From: Syntrophaceae bacterium UBA6109
GTDB lineage: Bacteria > Desulfobacterota > Syntrophia > Syntrophales > UBA6109
Direction of reading: 5' to 3'
Assembly: GCA_002428445.1 (NCBI GenBank)
Contig: DIWJ01000027.1
Span: forward strand, 1 to 57,218
Length of the DNA stretch: 57,218 bases
A program made the translations under genes and the position numbers. Numbering within the stretch: the first letter of the stretch is position 1; every line of letters starts with the position of its first letter. Under the pieces are notes generated by a model. The model had not been told where the DNA came from. It did no database searches and worked only from the letters and a program-made list of their open reading frames with translations. Of this stretch, positions 36,107 through 44,976 are shown in pieces.

Positions 36107-36712
36107 ATGAGTACGGAAACGGCAACATTCGTCAAGAGCGCAACTGCGCCATCGCATTATCCACCCGACAATCTGCCCGAAGTGGCCTTCGCCGGCCGTT
36201 CGAATGTCGGCAAATCTTCTCTCATCAATACCTTGCTCGGGCAGAGGCGGCTGGCAAGGACGAGTACGACACCCGGCCGCACCCAGACGCTGAACTTCTT
36301 TCTCGTCGACCAGGGTCTGTCCATTGTCGATCTGCCGGGGTACGGTTATGCCCGCGTTTCCCACACCGTAAGGGCGGAGTGGAAAACCGTCGTCGAGACG
36401 TACCTGCAACAGAGAGTCTCTCTGCAGCTGGTGGTCCTCATTTTGGACATCCGGCGAGACCCTTCGGAAGGGGACCTTGAATTGCTGACCTGGTTGCGCG
36501 GCGAGAAGCGAACGACGCTGGTTGTCCTCACGAAGATCGATAAACTGTCTTACTCCGAGCAGAAACAACGCTACGCAAAAATCCTGCTGCAGCTGAAGCC
36601 CTTCGGCGTTGCCGAGGCCGTCCTCTTCTCTGCCAAGACAGGAGCGGGAAAGGACGTTCTCTGGAAAAAAATGGATGCCTTGGGGCTGCAGCCTCCTTCC
36701 CGGCGCAGATAG
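36107..36712 (+). CDS. engB: Ribosome biogenesis GTPase (YsxC/EngB)
   Basis: 201-residue GTPase needed for large-subunit assembly. G motifs: G1 GRSNVGKSS, G2 with TSTTPGRTQ, G3 DLPGYGYA, G4 TKID and G5 FSAKTG. The length and the PGYGYA motif are typical. It begins 12 bases after the response-regulator gene, so it is probably read from the same transcript although functionally unrelated. Confidence 0.97.
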   Translation: MSTETATFVKSATAPSHYPPDNLPEVAFAGRSNVGKSSLINTLLGQRRLARTSTTPGRTQTLNFFLVDQGLSIVDLPGYGYARVSHTVRAEWKTVVETYLQQRVSLQLVVLILDIRRDPSEGDLELLTWLRGEKRTTLVVLTKIDKLSYSEQKQRYAKILLQLKPFGVAEAVLFSAKTGAGKDVLWKKMDALGLQPPSRRR

Positions 36713-36746
36713 ATTTTTTCTATGCCGGTGTGAATTTTTTTTATTC

Positions 36747-36774
36747 TTGACATCGAAAATAAATGTGGTATTAG
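36747..36774 (+). promoter_or_regulatory. Predicted sigma70 promoter of the rseC-rnf operon
   Basis: A perfect TTGACA (36747-36752), 16-base spacer and TATTAG (36769-36774), about 155 bases before the rseC start. A small hairpin TGGTAA / TTACCA (36790-36808) lies just downstream of the expected transcription start. Confidence 0.6.
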
Positions 36775-36929
36775 TACGCCCGCGTTGAGTGGTAAATTCT
36801 CCTTACCATTGACAAGTTCGTGACCTATCTGTTGCTGACGCTGTATCCGGGTTCGGGGGGATCGGCAGGGAAGACGGGAAAGGGAAGTTTTTTTCCGGGT
36901 TGCATCCCATGCCGGAGGTGGTCCATCGC

Positions 36930-37373
36930 ATGCTCGAACAGGGAGTGGTCAGAAAAATAATCTCCCCTGACATAGTCGAAATCTCTTTGAAAAAAAAGGA
37001 ATCCTGCCACAAATGCAGGGCCTGCAATGATGATGGCGCAGAGGCTGTCTCCATTGAAGCCCATAACGCCGCGGGAGCGAAGGCAGGAGATTGCGTGGAG
37101 ATCGAAATCTCGACCCGTGGCGTCGTCGCGGCGAGTTCGATTGTATATCTTCTGCCGATCGCCTTTCTTCTTGCAGGGTACGCATGCGGGTCTGCCTGGA
37201 GCCGCTTTTTTTATGACAGCAATTCCGAAAGCCTGGGCATCCTGTGCGCCCTGGCATTTCTGGCGGCAAGCTTCATGGTGGTCCGGTACTACGACCGGAG
37301 GGTCCGGAGGAAAGGCAATCTTCGCGCGCAGGTGCTTCGCATCATGACCGGATCGGAAGGCGCTGACGTCTGA
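36930..37373 (+). CDS. rseC: RseC/MucC-family protein, first gene of the rnf operon
   Basis: 147 residues. An N-terminal domain has a Cys cluster CHKCRAC (likely redox or metal site), and two membrane helices follow (VVAASSIVYLLPIAFLLAGY and the segment around LGILCALAFLAASFMVV). The family is linked to the SoxR-reducing Rsx/Rnf system and to envelope-stress sigma control. The ATG at 36930 follows GGAGGTGG and matches the short RseC N-terminus (MLEQGVV); longer starts are possible. rnfC starts 22 bases downstream. Confidence 0.87.
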   Translation: MLEQGVVRKIISPDIVEISLKKKESCHKCRACNDDGAEAVSIEAHNAAGAKAGDCVEIEISTRGVVAASSIVYLLPIAFLLAGYACGSAWSRFFYDSNSESLGILCALAFLAASFMVVRYYDRRVRRKGNLRAQVLRIMTGSEGADV

Positions 37374-37395
37374 AAATCGTGGATCGTTGAGGAAT

Positions 37396-38724
37396 ATGAA
37401 AACATTTGCACATGGCATCGGGAATTTGAAACACCGCAAGGGGGCGACGGAAGCATTACCCCTTATCGAAATGCCGGCGCCGAAGCGCATCGTCCTGCCG
37501 ATGATGCAGAACCTGGGCGTGCCGGCGGAGCCCATCGTAAAGGTCGGGGACGAAGTGACGGAGGGCCAGAAGGTAGCCGATTCGTCCAAATTCGTGTCCG
37601 CCCCCATCCATGCATCGATCGCGGGTAAGGTCGCGAAGATCGAGAAACTGACCCATCCGACCGGAGCGCAGTCCCTGTCGATCGTGATCGAGGCCGGCGG
37701 CGAGGCTCCGGTGACGATGCGGTGCGAGTTGCCCATTTCGCCCGAATCTGCCGCTCCCGACGACATCCGCAAGGCCATCCGCGAAGCCGGCATCGTCGGC
37801 TTGGGAGGCGCCGCCTTCCCCGCCCATGTGAAGCTGAACCCGCCAAAGGAAAAGAAGATCGACACGGTGATTATCAACGGCTGCGAATGCGAACCGTTCA
37901 TCACGATCGATCATCGATTGATGCTGGAAAGGACCGCAGACCTCCTCTTCGGCGCGCGCCTGGTTGCCAGGGCCGTCGGCGCCGGCAGACTCGTCTTCGG
38001 GATCGAAGAGAACAAACCCGATGCCATCGCGAAGATCAGGGCCGAGCTCGGCAGCCTGCAGATCGGTCTGCAAACCGAGGTTGTACCGCTGAAGGCCAAG
38101 TACCCGCAGGGCGGCGAGAAGATGCTCATCAAATCCATCCTCAATCGCGAGGTTCCTCCCAAAGGAGGGTTGCCGATGGATGTCGGCGTCGTCGTACACA
38201 ACGTGGGAACGACCATCGCCATCGCCGATGCGGTCCGCTTCGGGACGCCGCTGATCCGGCGCGCCGTCACGGTGACGGGCAGCGCTGTCCGCGAGCCGAA
38301 AAATCTCATCGTCCGCATCGGGACCTCGTTTGAGGATATCGTCCAGTTCTGCGGCGGGCTGACCGATGATGTAGCGAAAGTCGTCATGGGGGGACCGATG
38401 ACGGGTTTTGCCGTGTCGTCTCTCGATGTGCCGGTTGTCAAGGGAACGTCGTGCATCCTGGCGTTGAACGGGAAAGACGCCCGGTCGTTCGAAGAAGGGG
38501 ACTGCATCCGCTGCGGCCGCTGCATCCGGGCCTGTCCCATGGGGCTGATGCCGAACTACATGGCCGCGTATACCAAGCGGAAGAATTGGGACAAGGTCAA
38601 GGAATATAACGTGACCGATTGCTTCGAGTGCGGCTGTTGCGCCTATGTATGCCCCAGCCGAATCTTCCTCGTCCATTACATGAAACTGGCGAAGAAAGAA
38701 TTACAACTCAGGAAAACCGTATGA
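37396..38724 (+). CDS. rnfC: Rnf complex subunit RnfC
   Basis: 442-residue peripheral subunit of the ferredoxin:NAD+ oxidoreductase; it holds the NADH/FMN site and two [4Fe-4S] clusters. Visible: the biotinyl-like N-terminal domain (ASIAGKVAKIEKLTHPTG), the nucleotide region (GIVGLGGAAFPAHVKLNPPK, INGCECEPFI) and the cluster motifs CIRCGRCIRACP and CFECGCCAYVCP. The ATG at 37396 follows GAGG; an upstream TTG is less likely. The stop overlaps rnfD as ATGA. Confidence 0.97.
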   Translation: MKTFAHGIGNLKHRKGATEALPLIEMPAPKRIVLPMMQNLGVPAEPIVKVGDEVTEGQKVADSSKFVSAPIHASIAGKVAKIEKLTHPTGAQSLSIVIEAGGEAPVTMRCELPISPESAAPDDIRKAIREAGIVGLGGAAFPAHVKLNPPKEKKIDTVIINGCECEPFITIDHRLMLERTADLLFGARLVARAVGAGRLVFGIEENKPDAIAKIRAELGSLQIGLQTEVVPLKAKYPQGGEKMLIKSILNREVPPKGGLPMDVGVVVHNVGTTIAIADAVRFGTPLIRRAVTVTGSAVREPKNLIVRIGTSFEDIVQFCGGLTDDVAKVVMGGPMTGFAVSSLDVPVVKGTSCILALNGKDARSFEEGDCIRCGRCIRACPMGLMPNYMAAYTKRKNWDKVKEYNVTDCFECGCCAYVCPSRIFLVHYMKLAKKELQLRKTV

Positions 38725-39644
38725 CCGCATCCTTCGATACCTCCTCTTCACCTCACATTCGCGCCCGCGACGATGCCCAGAGCATCATGTGGTGGGTCGT
38801 CATTGCGCTGTTGTTTCCCTGCGCCTCCGCCGTCTACTTCTTCGGTGCAAGGGCCATCGTGCTGATTGTCTTTACGACGGCCGTCGCCATTGGAACGGAA
38901 GCGGCCTTCCAGCGGGTCCTCGGGAAACCGATTACGATCAAAGACGGGAGCGCAGCCGTAACGGGGGTGCTCTTGGCGCTCATCCTCCCGCCGGCGCTTC
39001 CCCTGTGGATGGCGGCGGTCGGCGCAATCGTCGCAATCGCCCTCGTCAAACAGCTGTTCGGCGGGTTGGGGTACAATATCTTCAATCCCGCGCTCGCGGC
39101 GCGCGCCGTGCTCCTGGCTTCCTGGCCCGTAGCGATGACGACCTGGACTCAGCCGCTCGATGCAGTGACGGCGGCCACCCCCCTGTTCCTGATGAAAATG
39201 GGTCAACCCGTCCCCGATTATCTGACCCTCTTTCTGGGCAACCGGGCAGGCTCGCTCGGCGAGACGTCGGCCCTCATGATCCTGATCGGAGCGGCCATTC
39301 TCTTCTGGAGGAAGATCATCGACTGGCCCATCCCCGTCGCCTACATCGGAACGGTTTACGGATTGAGTCTTATCCTCGGGAAGGATCCTCTGTTCCACGT
39401 GATCAGCGGCGGTCTCCTGCTGGGCGCCTTCTTCATGGCGACGGATTACGTCACGGCGCCGGTCACGACGATGGGGCGGCTGATCTTCGGAGTAGGTTGC
39501 GGGATCATGACGGTGCTGATCCGTCTCTACGGCGGTTTTCCGGAAGGCGTGAACTATTCGATCCTTCTTATGAACATCCTCACGCCGCTTATTGACACCT
39601 ATGCAAGACCACGGCTATTCGGTGAGATCAAGAAACATGCTTAA
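38721..39644 (+). CDS. rnfD: Rnf complex subunit RnfD
   Basis: 307-residue integral membrane subunit with a covalent FMN. Motifs: KDGSAAVTGVLLALILPP, LGYNIFNPALAARAV and DAVTAATPL, whose Thr is the expected phosphoester attachment site (usually SGATPL). The ApbE encoded downstream would attach the flavin. The ATG overlaps the rnfC stop. Confidence 0.96.
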   Translation: MTASFDTSSSPHIRARDDAQSIMWWVVIALLFPCASAVYFFGARAIVLIVFTTAVAIGTEAAFQRVLGKPITIKDGSAAVTGVLLALILPPALPLWMAAVGAIVAIALVKQLFGGLGYNIFNPALAARAVLLASWPVAMTTWTQPLDAVTAATPLFLMKMGQPVPDYLTLFLGNRAGSLGETSALMILIGAAILFWRKIIDWPIPVAYIGTVYGLSLILGKDPLFHVISGGLLLGAFFMATDYVTAPVTTMGRLIFGVGCGIMTVLIRLYGGFPEGVNYSILLMNILTPLIDTYARPRLFGEIKKHA

Positions 39645-40164
39645 AATTCTAAAATTGGCGTTCACATTGACGGTTTTTTGCGTGCTTTCCGCAGGGGCTC
39701 TGGCCTATGTCTTCATGTTCACGGGACCGAAGATCGAGGCCAATGCGAAGATTGCTTTCGAGCGTTCCTTGAAGGAAGTTCTGCCGGGCGCCGAGACTTT
39801 CAACGCAGCGGGAAAAGAAGGCAAGATCTTCGAAGGCGTCGCCGCCGGCAAGACGGTGGGAACGGCGGTACTCGTCGCGCCGCGCGGCTATAGCGGCAAC
39901 ATCCGCATGCTGGTCGGCGTGGACGGGGAACTGAAGGTCAGGGGGATCAAGGTACTCGACCAACGGGAGACACCGGGCCTGGGAACGAATATCCTCAAAC
40001 CGAAGTTTCTGAGCCAATTTGTCGGTAAGAACGCGGCCGATAAGCTGGAACCGAAAAAAGATGTGGAAGCCATCACGGGAGCGACCATCTCGACGCGCGG
40101 TGTCTGTGAGGGTGTCCGTGAGGCGCTTGGCGGCGCGGCCAACTTTGCGAAAGGTGCAAAATGA
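39637..40164 (+). CDS. rnfG: Rnf complex subunit RnfG
   Basis: 175 residues: one N-terminal membrane helix (LKLAFTLTVFCVLSAGALAYV) and an FMN-binding domain exposed to the periplasm. The flavinylation motif is TGATIST near residue 148 (ITGATISTRGVCEGV). The ATG at 39637 overlaps the end of rnfD by eight bases; an ATG at 39601 is possible but lacks a ribosome site. The stop overlaps rnfE as ATGA. Confidence 0.95.
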   Translation: MLKILKLAFTLTVFCVLSAGALAYVFMFTGPKIEANAKIAFERSLKEVLPGAETFNAAGKEGKIFEGVAAGKTVGTAVLVAPRGYSGNIRMLVGVDGELKVRGIKVLDQRETPGLGTNILKPKFLSQFVGKNAADKLEPKKDVEAITGATISTRGVCEGVREALGGAANFAKGAK

Positions 40165-40751
40165 GTCTCTGGAAGGATTTCAATCAGGGGATTTTCAAGG
40201 ATAATCCGGTTCTGCGGCTGATGATCGGGTTGTGCCCGGTCCTGGCCGTATCGAATACGACGCTCAACGCCCTCGGGATGAGCGCAGCGGTGGCGTTCGT
40301 GCTGATCGGCTCCAATCTGGTTGTGGCTCTGATCCGCAAGGTTACGCCCGACGAAATCCGCATCCCGATCTTCATCATCATCATTTCGACCTTCGTGACG
40401 ATCATCGATTATGTGATGCAGGCCTATGCCCCGGTTCTTTACGCGCAACTGGGCGTATTCGTGCCGCTGATCGTCGTCAACTGCATCATTCTGGGACGTG
40501 CGGAGGCATTCGCATACAAGAATCCGGTTTTCAATTCGATCCTTGACGGCGTCGGGATGAGCATCGGTTTTACACTGGCGCTCGGCAGCATCGGCGTGAT
40601 CAGGGAAGTATTGGGCGCTGGCGCCATCCTTGGCATTCAGCTCTTCGATCCGGCCATTGCCGCGACCATCATGATTCTTCCGCCCGGAGCCTTTATCACG
40701 ATCGGCTTCATCATGGCGTTTCTCAACAAGCTGGAAAACAAGGTGATGTAG
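40161..40751 (+). CDS. rnfE: Rnf complex subunit RnfE
   Basis: 196-residue membrane subunit with about six helices. Motifs: NPVLRLMIGLCPVLAVSNT, VNCIILGRAEAFAYKNPVF, and LGAGAILGI. With RnfA it forms the membrane core that binds an [2Fe-2S] cluster and takes part in ion transport. Translationally coupled to rnfG. Confidence 0.96.
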   Translation: MSLWKDFNQGIFKDNPVLRLMIGLCPVLAVSNTTLNALGMSAAVAFVLIGSNLVVALIRKVTPDEIRIPIFIIIISTFVTIIDYVMQAYAPVLYAQLGVFVPLIVVNCIILGRAEAFAYKNPVFNSILDGVGMSIGFTLALGSIGVIREVLGAGAILGIQLFDPAIAATIMILPPGAFITIGFIMAFLNKLENKVM

Positions 40752-40758
40752 GGGGCCT

Positions 40759-41337
40759 ATGAAACTCTTCGGGATTTTTTTCGCCGCATTTCTGATCAAC
40801 AACATCCTGCTCATGCGTTTTCTCGCCCTCTGTTCTTTCTTCGGCGTATCTACGAATATCGGGACATCCGTGGGTATGTGTTTTTCCGTCATGTTTGTCA
40901 TGACGCTTTCTTCAGCCGTATCCTGGGCGGCGTATTACTTTATGCTCGTTCCGCTGCATGTGGAGTTCCTCAGGACGGCCGTCTTCATCCTGACCATTTC
41001 TTCGCTGGTTCAGTTTCTGGAACTCTATCTGAAGAAGATGATCCCGACGCTGTACCGGTCGATGGGCATCTACCTCCCGTTGATCACCACCAACTGCGCC
41101 ATTCTCGGCGCCGCATTCCTGGCGATCGATTACCAATATAACTTTTTGGAGACGATGTTCTATTCAATCGGTGTTTCCTCCGGATTCGCGCTGGCCATGA
41201 TTCTTTTCGCCTATATCCGCGAGAAGATGGCGATTGCCCCCATTCCCAAGTGGTTCCAGGGATATCCGATCGCCTTTATCACGGCGGCTCTTATGTCGCT
41301 GTCATTCCTCGGATTTTCGGGGATGTTCGGTCTATAG
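40759..41337 (+). CDS. rnfA: Rnf complex subunit RnfA
   Basis: 192-residue membrane subunit, homologous to RnfE with inverted topology. Motifs: NNILLMRFLALCSFFGVS with the conserved Cys, and YLPLITTNCAILGAAFLAID with the second Cys region. It starts seven bases after rnfE. The gene order C-D-G-E-A-B is the one found in clostridia and many anaerobes. Confidence 0.96.
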   Translation: MKLFGIFFAAFLINNILLMRFLALCSFFGVSTNIGTSVGMCFSVMFVMTLSSAVSWAAYYFMLVPLHVEFLRTAVFILTISSLVQFLELYLKKMIPTLYRSMGIYLPLITTNCAILGAAFLAIDYQYNFLETMFYSIGVSSGFALAMILFAYIREKMAIAPIPKWFQGYPIAFITAALMSLSFLGFSGMFGL

Positions 41338-41387
41338 GGAAGGATATAAGACGATGTCGTCAGAATGGCGACATTGAGGATGAGGCT

Positions 41388-42173
41388 ATGCTGATACTGA
41401 TATCCGTGATCATGTTGGGAGCGCTCGGGTTTCTCTTTGCAGGATTGCTCGGACTGGCGGCGAACTATTTCCGTGTCGAGGAAGATCCGCGGATTGCCAG
41501 GGTCCTTTCCTGCCTCCCCGGAGCCAACTGCGGGGCCTGCGGTATGGCGGGCTGCCGAGACTATGCCGAAAAGGTCGTTCTGGGGCAGGCGCCCGCAACG
41601 GCTTGTTCGGCTTGCGGCGCAAAAGGGGCCGCGATCATTTCCGAGATCATGGGCGTCGGCTGCGGCGACGTGCAGAGGAATGTGGCGGTGGTCCATTGCG
41701 GCGCCAAGGGAGAGCAGCGAAAGAAGAAGGGGAACTACTCGGGCGTGAAGACCTGCATGGCCGTGACGCTTGTCGACGGTGGCGGACTGGCCTGCATCTA
41801 CGGCTGCCTCGGCTATGGCGATTGCCTGGCGACCTGTCCTTTCGGGGCGATCGAGATGAGGGAAGGCCTGCCCTTCATCGACCCCGAGAAGTGCACGGGT
41901 TGCGGCAAGTGCATTGCCGTCTGCCCGCGCAAGATCATCTCGCTCCGGCCGTACGATTTCAAGATCGCCGTCGCCTGCTCCTCGCGCGATTCCGGAGCCG
42001 TCGTGCGGAAGATCTGCCCCGTGGGCTGCATCGGCTGCAAGCTCTGCGTCAAGCAGGTTCCGGATGTCTTCAAGGTGACGGACAACCTGGCCTCCGTCGA
42101 CTATACGAAGGCGGGTGTCTCCTGCGAACCCGCCATTGAGAAGTGCCCGACGAAGTGCATCGTGCAGTCATAG
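41388..42173 (+). CDS. rnfB: Rnf complex subunit RnfB
   Basis: 261-residue electron-entry subunit that accepts electrons from ferredoxin. It has an N-terminal membrane anchor, the Fe-S domain CLPGANCGACGMAGC, two [4Fe-4S] motifs (CIYGCLGYGDCLATCP and CTGCGKCIAVCP) and further C-terminal Cys groups (CPVGCIGCKLC and CEPAIEKCPTKC). The ATG at 41388 is preceded by GAGGATGAGG. It ends the rnf core; 124 bases separate it from the next gene. Confidence 0.96.
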   Translation: MLILISVIMLGALGFLFAGLLGLAANYFRVEEDPRIARVLSCLPGANCGACGMAGCRDYAEKVVLGQAPATACSACGAKGAAIISEIMGVGCGDVQRNVAVVHCGAKGEQRKKKGNYSGVKTCMAVTLVDGGGLACIYGCLGYGDCLATCPFGAIEMREGLPFIDPEKCTGCGKCIAVCPRKIISLRPYDFKIAVACSSRDSGAVVRKICPVGCIGCKLCVKQVPDVFKVTDNLASVDYTKAGVSCEPAIEKCPTKCIVQS

Positions 42174-42297
42174 GAATGAGCACCTTCGTCCGCCTGCAGC
42201 AGGGCGGCAAGAGAAGATAACACAAAAGCGAAGATCGCCCTCGACCGCCGGGAGCGAAACGGGACCGAGCGGCGGAGGGGATGAGGAGGATCGATTG

Positions 42298-43044
42298 ATG
42301 ATAACGCGCCGCGATTTTTTCAGGATGACGGGACTCGCCGCTGCAGCATTGGGTACGGGATATACGACGGGCAAATGGACGGCTCCCGCAGCGGGAGACC
42401 GTTTCTCGATTTCCGGGTTCCTGCCGGCTGATCGGGAGACGGTCGCCGGTCTGGCGACGATTTTTTCCCGGAGGGCCGGAGTGACGAGCCAGCCGGTAGT
42501 TCTGGCGGCGTCGCCCTGGAAAGAGAGCATCCTGGCGGGCAGCCGGGCAGCCGCCGCCGGCCGGCACGCGGGGAATTTTTTTGAGGGGCCCGTTGTCTTC
42601 CGGATGACTTCCCTGCCTCAGGGAGTACCGGCCGATATCCTCGTTGCCGATGCCCGAACCGGCGTCTATCGCCCGGATTCCGACTTCACGGTGGCCATGG
42701 CGGAGTTCCGAAGCGGGCTTCAGGGAAAGACGGCGACGCACTTCTTTTCAGCGGAAGGCCGCGTCCGCGGGTCGATGTCCCTTTTTGCAGGAACGGAACG
42801 CTTTGTCGTGATTGAAAGCGAAAAGGGAATCTTCGATCGGATACCCCTTGCGGCCTCGCTCCGCACCATAGCGGTGGACGGTGTGCAGGGGAAGACCGGC
42901 ATCACGATCGCCGACGGCAGGGTTTCCGTACATTCTGCAAGCTGCCGGAACCAGCTCTGCCGGCATCTGGGCCCCATTTCACAGGACGGGCAGTTGATCG
43001 CCTGCGCCCCGAACCGGCTGATGATCCGGATTGAGTCGGTCTGA
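42298..43044 (+). CDS. Tat-signal protein with C-terminal NusG domain II
   Basis: 248 residues. The N-terminus is a likely Tat signal (ITRRDFFRMTGLAAAALG, twin Arg at 4-5), so the protein is probably exported folded. The middle (about 35-165) is unrecognised. The C-terminal part (about 165-248) matches a NusG domain II: GKTGITIADGRVSVHSASC, then LCRHLG and CAPNRLMIRIE, keeping the three Cys of this domain. Stand-alone NusG-II proteins occur beside rnf and apbE in anaerobes, usually with a lipoprotein or membrane anchor. The ATG follows GAGGAGG by eight bases. A role in flavin transfer or Rnf maturation is inferred only from position. Confidence 0.78.
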   Translation: MITRRDFFRMTGLAAAALGTGYTTGKWTAPAAGDRFSISGFLPADRETVAGLATIFSRRAGVTSQPVVLAASPWKESILAGSRAAAAGRHAGNFFEGPVVFRMTSLPQGVPADILVADARTGVYRPDSDFTVAMAEFRSGLQGKTATHFFSAEGRVRGSMSLFAGTERFVVIESEKGIFDRIPLAASLRTIAVDGVQGKTGITIADGRVSVHSASCRNQLCRHLGPISQDGQLIACAPNRLMIRIESV

Positions 43045-43076
43045 AGCGGCTGTCACTCCCCAGTTCGACGCCGGCC

Positions 43077-44066
43077 ATGAAGAAGTTCTTTCTCGGCATT
43101 ACGATTTTCGCCGTTCTTTTCGCGGTTGGATTTTTCCTTTCCCGGAAGGAGACCGTCCGGGTTCAGGCGTGGAAGCAGTCCTATCTCGCGCTGGGTACGG
43201 TCGTCGAGATCCAGGTACGGCATGCGGAAAGGGGAAGGGCGGAAGCGGCCATGGCCATGGCCTACGCCGAAATTCGGCGTGTGGAGGCCCTTTTCAACAG
43301 TTACGACCCCCAGAGTCCGATCGGGATCATCAATTCGTCTGCAGAAACATCGTTTTCAGTTGCACCGGAAGTCTACGGCGTCATGCGGCAATGTGACATG
43401 CTCTGGAAGAGCACGGCCGGGGCTTTCGATGCCGGCTTGGGCGCAGTAGGCGATGCCTGGGGGTTCCGCGGGGGGAAACCGGATGTCCCTCCGGCGGCAA
43501 GACTTCAAAAGTCCATGAAGAAATCCGGATGGCGTCACGTCCGCCTCCGGGAGGGATATCGGGTCCAAAGAGCAGTTCCCGTGCAGTTCGATTTTGGGGC
43601 GATCGTTCCGGGTTATGCTGTGGATTGCGCCCTGGCGGTATTGAAGCGGGAAGGCATGGCCGAAGCGCTGGTTGACGGGGGCGGCGAGATCCATTCGACG
43701 GGCGGGGAATGGACCATCGGCATTCAGCACCCGAGGAAAAAGGGGGAGATGATCAGCCGCCTGAGACTTCGGGGAGTGGCAGTAGCGACATCCGGCGATT
43801 ATGAACAGTATTTTGAAAAAGACGGCCGGAGATATCACCATATCCTCGATCCCCGCACGGGGTTTCCTGCGGCAGCCTGCCAGAGCGTGACGGTCCTTGC
43901 GGACAACGACGCCGCGGCGGATGCTCTTTCGACGGGTTTTTTCGTATTGGGGCCGCAGGAGACAATGCGCGTCGTCAGGGAAATGCCGGGCGTGCATGCC
44001 ATGGTGGTGGACGCGGCCGGCAAGGTGCATTTATCGGACGGATTTGCGGCATACGTTATGAAGTAA
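43077..44066 (+). CDS. apbE: FAD:protein FMN transferase (ApbE)
   Basis: 329 residues with an N-terminal membrane anchor or signal (FLGITIFAVLFAVGFFL). ApbE transfers FMN from FAD to Thr in RnfG and RnfD on the periplasmic side. Motifs: GAFDAGLGAVGDAWGF, DFGAIVPGYAVD, LVDGGGEIHSTGG, ATSGDYEQYF, YHHILDPRTGFP, and ADALST near the C-terminus (magnesium site). Its place 33 bases after the NusG-II gene, next to its two substrates, supports this function. Confidence 0.96.
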   Translation: MKKFFLGITIFAVLFAVGFFLSRKETVRVQAWKQSYLALGTVVEIQVRHAERGRAEAAMAMAYAEIRRVEALFNSYDPQSPIGIINSSAETSFSVAPEVYGVMRQCDMLWKSTAGAFDAGLGAVGDAWGFRGGKPDVPPAARLQKSMKKSGWRHVRLREGYRVQRAVPVQFDFGAIVPGYAVDCALAVLKREGMAEALVDGGGEIHSTGGEWTIGIQHPRKKGEMISRLRLRGVAVATSGDYEQYFEKDGRRYHHILDPRTGFPAAACQSVTVLADNDAAADALSTGFFVLGPQETMRVVREMPGVHAMVVDAAGKVHLSDGFAAYVMK

Positions 44067-44139
44067 AAAAAGTATTGGCACAGGGGCCCGCTTTCGGGTA
44101 GAAGACCGGGACCTCAAATTCGAACAGGAGACGGGAACA

Positions 44140-44976
44140 TTGAATAGGATTCTTGAGAAGACGGATCTTTCGGAGAGCGTGGTCAAGATGGTGATCGAAG
44201 CGCCCGAAATCGCCAGGAAGCGGAAGGCGGGCCAGTTCATCATCCTGAAGGTCGACGAAAAGGGAGAGCGGATCCCGCTTACGATCGTCGATTCCGATGC
44301 CGGGAAGGGAACTCTCACGATCATTTACCAGGTGGTGGGAAAGACCACCGCGGTCATGGCCCGGATGAAGGCGGGCGATGAGATCATGGATGTTCAGGGA
44401 CCCCTCGGCAATCCCACGGAAATCGAGAATTTCGGCCAGGTCGTCTGCATCGGCGGCGGCGTGGGTGTGGGCGTCGTCTATCCGCTTGCGGTCGCATTGA
44501 AGAAGGCGGGCAACCGCGTTATTTCCATCATCGGCGCCAGGACCAAGGATCTGTTGATCCTGGAGCAGGAGATGAAGGAAGCCAGCGACGAGCTTCACGT
44601 CGCCACGGATGACGGCAGCTACGGGTTTCACGGCTTCGTCAGCACTGTTCTGCAGAATCTCATCGACAAGGGAACCAAGATCGACCGGGTCTACGCGATC
44701 GGTCCTGTTCCCATGATGCGGGTGCTGAGCAACCAGACGAAACCCTATGGCATCAAGACGATCGTCAGCCTGAACGCCATCATGGTCGATGCCACGGGGA
44801 TGTGCGGCGCGTGCCGTGTGGCGGTGGCCGGGAAAACGAAATTCACCTGCGTTGACGGACCGGAATTCGACGGCCATGAAGTCGACTTTGATCTGCTGAC
44901 CAAGCGCCTGCGGATGTACTGTGAGCAGGAAAAACAATGCTATGACGCATACAGGTGTGAATGCCATGGAAAATAA
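44140..44976 (+). CDS. nfnA: NADH-dependent ferredoxin:NADP+ oxidoreductase, subunit A
   Basis: 278-residue small subunit of the electron-bifurcating transhydrogenase. It has the ferredoxin-reductase-type FAD domain (IPLTIVDSDAGKGTLTIIYQ), the NAD domain (CIGGGVGVGVVYPLA, GARTKDLLI) and a C-terminal [2Fe-2S] motif (GMCGACRVAV and FTCVDGPEFDGHEVDF). The start is TTG, eight bases after AGGAGA. It overlaps nfnB by 11 bases. The same fold occurs as glutamate-synthase accessory subunit, but pairing with an NfnB-type partner next to rnf argues for Nfn. Confidence 0.92.
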   Translation: MNRILEKTDLSESVVKMVIEAPEIARKRKAGQFIILKVDEKGERIPLTIVDSDAGKGTLTIIYQVVGKTTAVMARMKAGDEIMDVQGPLGNPTEIENFGQVVCIGGGVGVGVVYPLAVALKKAGNRVISIIGARTKDLLILEQEMKEASDELHVATDDGSYGFHGFVSTVLQNLIDKGTKIDRVYAIGPVPMMRVLSNQTKPYGIKTIVSLNAIMVDATGMCGACRVAVAGKTKFTCVDGPEFDGHEVDFDLLTKRLRMYCEQEKQCYDAYRCECHGK

